Shown piece by piece: positions 1 to 5,115 of a stretch of 5,115 nucleotides of DNA. The notes below the pieces were generated by a model that did not search any database, was not told the origin of the DNA, and saw only the letters and a list, made by a program, of their open reading frames with translations. Within the stretch, counting starts at the first letter, position 1. Every line of letters begins with the position of its first letter. Source of the DNA: Chloroflexota bacterium (GTDB lineage: Bacteria; Chloroflexota; Dehalococcoidia; Lucifugimonadales; JADFKI01); NCBI GenBank assembly GCA_009838595.1, contig VXRI01000196.1, positions 1-5,115 of the forward strand. Reading direction: 5' to 3'. Position numbers and translations under genes: made by a program.

Positions 1-68
1 TCTGTGCGCCCCGGGTATTTTCCCTGCGCTGTTTTCGACCCCATGATCTTCTTCCAACAGCACTTTAG

Positions 69-1733
69 TCAGCGCCCGACCATTGTCGGGCGGCGCGAAG
101 AGTACGCCGTGTTGTCAATGAAAGGCTTCAGACCGAGATGCTGTTCCCACATGCCTACGACAGCCTGGCAGACCTCGATGGACGTGCCGTTACCTGCCGG
201 GCAGTAGTACTCGAACTCAAAGCCGGGCTCCACGCCGGATTCGGCGAGTTTCTGTCTGGCTATCTCCGGGTCGAAATGCGCCGCCCACTTGTCCTTGTAT
301 TCGGGATGCGTCTGGTGGAAGGCGATGCCGCCGCCATGTCCAGTGCCATATATCGCGCCGCCGTAACCGGAGACGATGGTCTCGCCGATGAGGTCGCGGT
401 CAATGGCGTATATCAGAGCCTCGCGGAAAGCCTTAGCCTTCATCATGTGCTCGGTTTCGTAGGAGAACTTATCCGTGTCGTTGTAGTCGAATCCGATTGC
501 ATCACAGCCCGACCCGAGTGCGCCATTCGGGTTTGAACGGTCAGCGTCCGCGCATTCAATGCGTGGGTCGCCGATCCACGGATGACTATCGTCAGGATAG
601 AATCCTTCTCGAAGCTCAACCGGGTCGCCCGTCTGCGGGTCCTTGTACGACCAGTAGTTGCCCGCCATGTATATGAACTGACCGAGAATCTGGTTCAGCC
701 CGTCGTGGAACTTAAAGCCTTCGCTCTGCAAGTCTGCGACATCTTGAATGGATACCATCGAGATGTCTGCCTGTCCTGTCTGCAGCAGCGCCGTGCGCTG
801 CGCCGCCTCGCTTGCCTGCCGCAATTTCAGGAACGCGAAGTTCGGGTTGTTGTTCCAGTGATCAACGCGAGAGGTGGCTTCGATAAGCTCGTTGGGACGC
901 CACTCTTGCACATAGAACGGGCCAGTACCGTGCGGTGTAGTCAGAATGTCGTCGCCGATTTCGTCGTACAGCGCCTTGGACACGACACCGATAGCGTCGC
1001 CGCACATGCTTGAGATGCCCGCGCCGCCGCCGTTCAGCCAGTCTGCGATGTAGTTGCGGAAGTGTCCCTTCAGGGTGTACTTGTCGGTCGCTTCCCAGAG
1101 CTTGAACCAGTCGCCTGCCTCACCCGCGTTGGAGTGGGTCGCTGCCGGGTTGTTAGAGCCTGCATCGTTGAACGACCATGCCGCGTCCTCAGCCGTGAAT
1201 TCCGAGTGCCTTCCGTCCGCCACATAGAAGTCAACGCCTTCGCGCAGGCTGACAGTCACGGTGCCCTGATTGTCAGGATCGTCGAAGTTCGGCGGCAGAT
1301 CGTACTCCCAGCTCAACGCCAGCATAGGCGCTTCGCAGGTCTCGTCCGACACCTTGCCCTTGCCGCCATCGCCCGCTGTGTTGGGTTCCCAAGTAACCAG
1401 AAGCTCTTGGAAGCCATAGTAGTAGTTCATCATATTGTCGGGCCAGGTCGCCTTTTCGTTCCGATAAAGGGGAGACCCAACATTGTCCAGCACCACGGTG
1501 AGGGTAGCGCCTTCGCCGGATGTCGGAGCGGGGGCTTCTTGCGCTGGCATAGCCGTTGCCGCCGGAGCGGGCGCTGCCGGAGCGGGCGCTTGCGCCGCCG
1601 GTGCGGGTGCTTGTGCTGCCGGTGCAGGCGCTGCCGATTCTTCGGGCGCGCCGCCGCAAGCAATCGCTGCAAACGCGATTATCGCCGCCAATGGCAGCAA
1701 CCACAAGAACCTTCCCTTCTTGCCTTGTGTCAT
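69..1733 (-). CDS. ABC transporter family 5 solute-binding lipoprotein (peptide/nickel type), possibly C-terminally truncated
   Basis: This is the extracytoplasmic binding protein of an ABC importer. It would be lipid-anchored outside the membrane and deliver a ligand, probably a peptide or similar small molecule, to permease subunits. The 554-residue product starts with a basic n-region (MTQGKKGR), a hydrophobic core and a lipobox-like AIAC with Cys26. An Ala/Pro-rich linker follows at residues 28-74. SBP_bac_5 hallmarks are LREGVDFYVADG and FTAEDAAWSF (about 163-188), GTGPFYVQEW (269-278), and FREALIYAIDRDLI (436-449), which matches the family's 'AiDr..i' segment. An ATG 19 codons upstream (1788-1790) is open, but the 1731-1733 start is preferred because it has GGAGG eight bases upstream and places the signal peptide at the N-terminus. 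Only about 105 residues follow the AIDRDLI segment, against roughly 200 in DppA-like proteins, so the TGA at 69-71 may be premature. Family assignment is firm; substrate is unknown. Confidence 0.9.
   Translation of the reverse strand: MTQGKKGRFLWLLPLAAIIAFAAIACGGAPEESAAPAPAAQAPAPAAQAPAPAAPAPAATAMPAQEAPAPTSGEGATLTVVLDNVGSPLYRNEKATWPDNMMNYYYGFQELLVTWEPNTAGDGGKGKVSDETCEAPMLALSWEYDLPPNFDDPDNQGTVTVSLREGVDFYVADGRHSEFTAEDAAWSFNDAGSNNPAATHSNAGEAGDWFKLWEATDKYTLKGHFRNYIADWLNGGGAGISSMCGDAIGVVSKALYDEIGDDILTTPHGTGPFYVQEWRPNELIEATSRVDHWNNNPNFAFLKLRQASEAAQRTALLQTGQADISMVSIQDVADLQSEGFKFHDGLNQILGQFIYMAGNYWSYKDPQTGDPVELREGFYPDDSHPWIGDPRIECADADRSNPNGALGSGCDAIGFDYNDTDKFSYETEHMMKAKAFREALIYAIDRDLIGETIVSGYGGAIYGTGHGGGIAFHQTHPEYKDKWAAHFDPEIARQKLAESGVEPGFEFEYYCPAGNGTSIEVCQAVVGMWEQHLGLKPFIDNTAYSSRRPTMVGR
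1561..1632 (-). repeat. In-gene tandem repeat encoding the Ala/Pro linker
   Basis: Four imperfect copies of a 15-base unit, gccggagcgggcgct on the plus strand, lie head to tail. The two middle copies carry an extra six bases (tgcgcc or tgtgct), giving 15, 21, 21 and 15 bases. On the minus strand they encode APAPAA and APAPAAQ blocks at about residues 34-58 of the binding protein. The blocks sit between the lipidated cysteine and the ligand-binding domain. Lengths in multiples of three keep the frame, so copy-number change would only alter tether length. Confidence 0.85.
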
Positions 1734-1741
1734 TTCTCTTC

Positions 1742-1746
1742 CCTCC
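1742..1746 (-). promoter_or_regulatory. Shine-Dalgarno of the solute-binding protein gene
   Basis: The minus strand reads GGAGG followed by eight bases and then the ATG at 1733-1731. This is canonical spacing and decides the start in favour of 1733 over the open upstream ATG at 1790. Confidence 0.8.
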
Positions 1747-1805
1747 AAGTATTCAAATGTCCCTGACTTGTAGTTGATTGTTGCACCCATTCCAGAATTC
1801 AGGTC

Positions 1806-1835
1806 ATACTATTCTAATCGCCCGCGCAATGTCAA
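1806..1835 (-). promoter_or_regulatory. Putative sigma70-type promoter for the solute-binding protein gene
   Basis: The minus strand carries a perfect TTGACA (plus coordinates 1830-1835), an 18-base spacer and TAGTAT (1806-1811), which matches four of six bases of the TATAAT consensus. Transcription would begin near 1799 and leave a leader of about 65 bases before the ATG at 1733. Position and orientation fit the gene. A TAGAAT hexamer inside the spacer matches the consensus better but would leave only 13 bases of spacing. This is a sequence match only. Confidence 0.5.
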
Positions 1836-1901
1836 CTTGATCACGCGTACCCAGTTTTGAACAGGGCATAGAAAAGGTCGGACACTCAGAGAAGATAAGA
1901 G

Positions 1902-2624
1902 TTGAAACACACCCTTTTTCTATCCAACTACGGAATGGACACCCTTTCGGCGCAGACCACGCTGATGCCCCACATCATAACGTCAGCGCGCATCAAGGGA
2001 ATGATGTCGATAATGATAGACCGGTCTGACTTAGACAGTGGCATCAACCGCCTGTTCGCAGCGGTGTGTTTCAGGCAAAGGGAACTGCCGCTGTTGAGCC
2101 GGGTGTCCCGTCCGGAGGAACTGAACCCATCGCAGAACAGGCTGGAAGAGATATTCATTCGCAGACCGGTTACTCACTTGCCCACGACGGTACGCCCCCT
2201 GATACTGGCTGACAGAGGATTCGGACGGGAAAGTCTGCTGCTGTTTATGCAAAGATTGCCCACGCTCACACGATGCCTTGTGGATTATGTAGGCAGGCTC
2301 AAATGCGATGTGATAGTGCGCACTGACGATTTCAGGGGCAGACTGCGAGGCCATCCTTTGAGAAAGAACCGTACCGCCACGACCAGCCTAGTCCTGTTCC
2401 GGGGCGCGCAACATGCCCAAACGTAGTATCTCGCCACTTCCTTGTCTGATCCGAAGTTGGCGGTGAAGACGTATCGGCGGCGCATGTAGCCTGAAGATGG
2501 CAAGCAGCGCTTTGACCTAGATTCCACGACCGTTACCACATCAAGCCGCCTTCTGCTGGGAGTTCTTATTGCCTGTGTCGCACTTATGAGCGATGGGACA
2601 CATATCGTTGCAGAAAGGTGTTGA
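1902..2624 (+). pseudogene. Degenerate IS4-family DDE transposase with two in-frame amber stops
   Basis: One frame from the TTG at 1902 to the TGA at 2622-2624 reads as an IS4-type transposase, which would catalyse insertion-sequence movement through an RNase H-fold DDE site. The first catalytic Asp lies in IMIDRSDL (residue 40), followed by RELPLL. The second lies in LILADRGFGR (residue 104). VDYVGRLKCDVIVRTDDFRG follows. The third block, YRRRM-stop-PE, is the YREK region, with Tyr191 and Glu198. Two TAG codons interrupt the frame, at 2424-2426 (where the family usually has Trp, as in WYLATSL) and at 2487-2489 (usually Gln, as in RMQPE). Four codons between PE and DGKQRF appear deleted. The block between HPLRKN and YLATSL also looks short. 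A TAA at 1896-1898 precedes the readable part, and the usual N-terminal domain is incomplete. I could not identify terminal inverted repeats or a target duplication, so the element's ends are undefined. The residue expectations come from family memory, not an alignment. Confidence 0.85.
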
Positions 2625-2734
2625 AATAGACGAAGGATTGAAAAACGAGATCCTCGTAGAATTGGAAGTGTTACAAACAGGTCTAACGGAAGGTCTCGCC
2701 AGACTAATCGTAGAACTTGTGGAGCAGTCAGTCC

Positions 2735-3374
2735 CGAGCGACCTGTGCTCGTCGCTTCGAGCAGTAGTGTCATGCAGATGGCAACGACAGCCCCAATGGT
2801 AACTCCACTACTGGGCAGCGCGCCTAGTTCATCACCCTAAAATGTCCCGCGTGACAGGATGACCTTGGATGCTCAAGCCCAACGCGCTTGCGAGCGCGAC
2901 CACCACTATATCCCTAGAGTCGAACCCGTCGCGCCGGATAGTCTGCCAACCGCTGACGAAGAACATTCCCATGGCGAGTATCAGGTGAGCGTCCAACACA
3001 GGGCAGGGCGGTTAGCAGAATGGTAGTGAATTTCGAGAAGAATGCCAGCACCACAATACCTGAAATCAGGCTGAAAACCACCATTAGTTAGTATCGCGAA
3101 TATACCTGTCTCATCCGTAGAGATTGAAGATGCCGTAATGGCAATGAACATTGCCGCTACCAGGCGAGCGCGATGTGTCCCACGCCGAATCGTTGTAGTC
3201 GGAACGATTGCAACGCTGTGATGGACGCACATATCAACATCGCTGCGAAGACGCTTCACACCATGTTAGGTAGTTGTCGCCCAGCCCCAAATATCCAACC
3301 GCGATCGCCACATTCAGCACCGTCGGCGCAAATACGAGCGATGCACCCCGAAATCCGGCCAGCAATGCAACAAT
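2735..3374 (-). pseudogene. Shredded NCS2-type xanthine/uracil permease remnant (C-terminal half)
   Basis: Pieces of a nucleobase:cation symporter-2 membrane protein can be read in N-to-C order by changing minus-strand frame. At 3261-3374: SLVFAPTVLNVAIAVGYLGL, then GDNYLTW, resembling the family's FPPtV.G..i..iGl.L segment. At 3160-3249: VFAAMLICASITALQSF, then QRFGVGHIALAW. Near 3080-3160: a weaker hydrophobic piece, LVAAMFIAITASSIS. At 3001-3084: SLISGIVVLAFFSKFTTILL, like the SR.v....G.il...glfpKf..ll..iP region. At 2832-2999: LDAHLILAMGMFFVSGWQTI, then RRDGFDSRDIVVVALASALG, like the conserved PVlGg...mfG....Gi..l.....d.rn..ivavsl.lGlG region. At 2735-2818: SSGVTIGAVVAICMTLLLE, like the last membrane segment. 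At least four frameshifts and apparent internal deletions separate these pieces. The N-terminal half is not recognisable. The family call rests mainly on the 2832-3084 block; specificity cannot be assigned. Confidence 0.75.
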
Positions 3375-3655
3375 TGAAGGACATGCATCCTCGGGCTCAT
3401 ACCTTACGGCCGTTCTGCATTCCCGACTGTTATTTTTTATTCGCCGACCTATCACTCTTGGAGACAGCACTCCGAGAACCTCATCACATATACGCACACA
3501 TACATAACCTACCGCAAATGTCGCGTGCATATTCCGCGGGACGTCTTCTACCCTCCGCTCCCATCTAAAACCTGTCAGGAGCCTTGACTGACCCTGAGAA
3601 TGGAACAGACCCGCGATATAGTACGAAGTCGCTGCCTGTTGTGCGCCTTTCCCGT
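3375..3655. other. Stretch with no recognisable gene
   Basis: This stretch lies upstream of the permease remnant. A minus-strand frame stays open through most of it (up to 3671) and joins the first permease piece, but the residues it encodes (for example TFAVGYVCVRICDEVLGVLS) do not resemble the expected N-terminal half of an NCS2 protein or any family I recognise. It has no convincing start with a Shine-Dalgarno. It may be eroded permease sequence or plain spacer. I see no tRNA, terminator or repeat in it. Confidence 0.4.
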
Positions 3656-3684
3656 GTGATGTAAAATACACGCTGATGTATAAT
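3656..3684 (+). promoter_or_regulatory. Putative promoter upstream of the DUF1800 gene
   Basis: A perfect TATAAT lies at 3679-3684. A weak -35 candidate, GTGATG (three of six matches to TTGACA), lies at 3656-3661 with a 17-base spacer. The predicted start is near 3691, giving a leader of about 83 bases before the ATG at 3774. The local sequence is AT-rich compared with the flanking genes. The -10 is strong and the -35 poor, so an activator could be involved, but no operator is evident. Confidence 0.45.
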
Positions 3685-3760
3685 TATGGATACACCCACA
3701 CACGGCGTGAAGGTGTCTAACCACGAATTAGAGTATCAATTCGACTGAAAACTACTCACT

Positions 3761-3765
3761 GGAGG
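3761..3765 (+). promoter_or_regulatory. Shine-Dalgarno of the DUF1800 gene
   Basis: GGAGG followed by GAGCAAGA and ATG gives eight bases of spacing, the same as for the divergent binding-protein gene. It fixes the start at 3774. Confidence 0.85.
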
Positions 3766-3773
3766 GAGCAAGA

Positions 3774-5115
3774 ATGGCTAATGATGTTGCCCAGATTGCC
3801 CACCTGATGCGCCGCGCAGGTTTCGGCGCTTCACGGGCGGAGTTGGACGAATTGGCAGAGAAGGGTTACGAGGCGGTCGTCGATGACCTTGTGAATCCGG
3901 AACGCTTTCCGGATCTCGAAGAGGACATCTGGAAGCGATACAACCTCGAACTGAGCTACACTGACTCTTTGCCCGCGCATACCGGACGCTGGATATACCG
4001 CATGGTCAACTCGGAGCGGCCGCTTCAGGAGAAGATGGCACTTCTCTGGCACCATGTATTCGCCACCGCTTGGTACAAGGGCGAGCACGTGCCGTCCATC
4101 GTCCGCCAAATCGAGACATTCCGCGAAGTCGGCTTGACTGATATGCGGACAATCCTGCTCGAGCTCGCAAAAGACCCGGCGATGAACTATTGGCTGGACA
4201 ACTGCGAGAACCACCGCGGCGAGCCTAACGAGAACTGGGGCAGGGAATTGCTTGAGCTGTTCTCGATGGGCGTCGGGCACTACTCCGAAGAGGACATCAA
4301 GAACGCGTCTCGCGCATTCACCGGCTGGACATTCACTCAGCCCATACCGCTGTATCCCTTCGGCAGCTACGACGCTGAGTTCCTCTATGTTCCTGAAGAC
4401 CACGACGAATCCGAGAAGACCTTCTTGGGTGAGACCGGCAACTTCAACGGCGAGGATATTATCGACATCATCGTGCGTCAGCCCGCCACGGCAGCGTTCA
4501 TTTGCCGCCACATCTACAATTTCTTCGTCGCGGACGAGCCGCAGGTGCCCGCATGGGAACTCGAGCCACCGCGCGACCCTGAGGCGATGGAGATTCTCAT
4601 CAGCGCCTACTTCGAGAACAACGGCGAAATTCGCCCCATCCTGCAGACGCTCTTCAACTCCGCGTTCTTCAAGGAAGCGATGTTCAAGAAGGTGAAGAGC
4701 CCGTCCGAACTCGTCGCCGGCACTATCAAGCTTGTCGGCACTTACAAGTTCCCTCAGCCGAATGAGAACATTGGCGCGCTCAGCGCTGCGACCGGCGTGA
4801 TGGGGCAGCAGCTGATGAACCCGCCAACGGTCGAAGGCTGGCACACCGGACACGAATGGATTGACGGCGGCACGCTCAACGAGCGCATCAACTTCGCAGT
4901 CAACCAGCTCAACGACCTGTCAAAGCCCGGCGTGCAGGACATCGTTTCCCGCATGGGCGATAGTAGCGAAGACGGCAAACTGGCGCCGGAGCAGTTCGTC
5001 GAAATGTCGCTCGAACTCGCCGGTCATGTCGCTGTTGACGACGCAACCCGTGAAGGCTTGCTGCGTTACGCAGAAGCGGCCGGTCCCCTCGAATTCGATA
5101 CCGAAGATGAGGCGA
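3774..5115 (+). CDS. DUF1800 domain-containing protein, N-terminal 447 residues (runs off the window)
   Basis: The frame is open from the ATG at 3774 to the window edge. The product matches the DUF1800 family (Pfam PF08811), whose biochemical role is not established as far as I know. Family landmarks in order: HLMRRAGFG (10-18), PLQEKMALLWHHVFAT (83-98), LELAKDPAMNYWLDN (129-143), NENWGRELLELFSMGVG (152-168), ASRAFTGWTF (178-187), HDESEKTFLG (210-219), RQPATAAFICRHIYNFFV (235-252), VKSPSELV (307-314), MGQQLMNPPTVEGWHTG (343-359) and a following WI (362-363). The whole conserved core is therefore present and undamaged. Family members are usually about 450-600 residues, so little beyond the C-terminus is probably missing. 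There is no signal peptide: residues 1-20 are polar and already part of the domain. In many genomes the next gene encodes a DUF1501 protein; here it would lie outside the window. The upstream neighbour is only decayed DNA, so the gene appears to lead its own transcript. Confidence 0.93.
   Translation, partial: MANDVAQIAHLMRRAGFGASRAELDELAEKGYEAVVDDLVNPERFPDLEEDIWKRYNLELSYTDSLPAHTGRWIYRMVNSERPLQEKMALLWHHVFATAWYKGEHVPSIVRQIETFREVGLTDMRTILLELAKDPAMNYWLDNCENHRGEPNENWGRELLELFSMGVGHYSEEDIKNASRAFTGWTFTQPIPLYPFGSYDAEFLYVPEDHDESEKTFLGETGNFNGEDIIDIIVRQPATAAFICRHIYNFFVADEPQVPAWELEPPRDPEAMEILISAYFENNGEIRPILQTLFNSAFFKEAMFKKVKSPSELVAGTIKLVGTYKFPQPNENIGALSAATGVMGQQLMNPPTVEGWHTGHEWIDGGTLNERINFAVNQLNDLSKPGVQDIVSRMGDSSEDGKLAPEQFVEMSLELAGHVAVDDATREGLLRYAEAAGPLEFDTEDEA

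Noticed and set aside
1062..1766. A plus-strand open frame of 234 residues opposite the binding-protein gene
   Set aside because: It is Arg/Cys-rich antisense of the Ala/Pro linker and binding domain, has no ribosome site and shows no family features.
2593..2802. A 69-residue plus-strand frame with a helical-looking segment (VEIDEGLKNEILVELEVL)
   Set aside because: It overlaps the end of the transposase remnant and is antisense to the permease C-terminus. There is no Shine-Dalgarno or recognisable family, and an amphipathic look alone is not enough.
2883..2898. A 6-bp perfect stem with a 4-base loop (CGCGCT-TGCG-AGCGCG), considered as a terminator
   Set aside because: There is no T-run on either strand, and it lies inside the permease remnant where it encodes ALASALG.
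2905..2945. The minus strand contains GGTTCGACTC, resembling a tRNA T-arm
   Set aside because: No acceptor stem, anticodon arm or D-arm can be built around it, and it is explained by the DGFDSR codons of the permease remnant.
3686..3718. An ACACC...GGTGT inverted repeat in the DUF1800 leader, considered as a regulatory hairpin
   Set aside because: There are only five paired bases with a loop of more than ten, which is too weak to support a riboswitch, operator or attenuator.
3831..4853. A long open frame (340 residues) on the minus strand opposite the DUF1800 gene
   Set aside because: The plus strand here encodes a clear DUF1800 protein with a Shine-Dalgarno. The opposite frame is open through codon bias and resembles no family.

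Overview
The window looks like a piece of a moderately GC-rich bacterial chromosome. It holds two well-preserved genes at its edges and about 1.8 kb of decayed DNA between them. The lipoprotein leader with an Ala/Pro linker, the type of solute-binding protein and the DUF1800 gene without a leader resemble what is common in Chloroflexota (Dehalococcoidia/SAR202-like lineages). This is an impression from protein style, not a proven placement.

Layout. (1) 69-1733, minus strand: a lipid-anchored family 5 solute-binding protein of an ABC importer. It has its own Shine-Dalgarno and a good sigma70-type promoter at 1806-1835. Its frame stops about 100 residues earlier than expected for the fold, so it may be truncated. 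(2) 1902-2624, plus strand: a dead IS4-type DDE transposase. It is still readable in one frame but is interrupted by two amber codons, lacks part of its N-terminus and appears to lack four codons inside the YREK signature. (3) 2735-3374, minus strand: the shredded C-terminal half of an NCS2-type xanthine/uracil permease, recognisable only by joining pieces from all three minus-strand frames. (4) 3375-3655: no recognisable gene. (5) 3774 to the window end, plus strand: the first 447 residues of a DUF1800 protein, preceded by a TATAAT-containing promoter and a strong Shine-Dalgarno.

The two live-looking genes are transcribed divergently, away from the decayed centre, and nothing suggests that they act together. 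The importer's membrane and ATPase subunits would be expected beyond the left edge and a DUF1501 partner of DUF1800 beyond the right edge, but neither is visible. I found no RNA gene, CRISPR array or obvious new multi-gene system. The most informative signals are the pattern of gene decay, the premature end of the binding protein and the uncharacterised DUF1800 gene.
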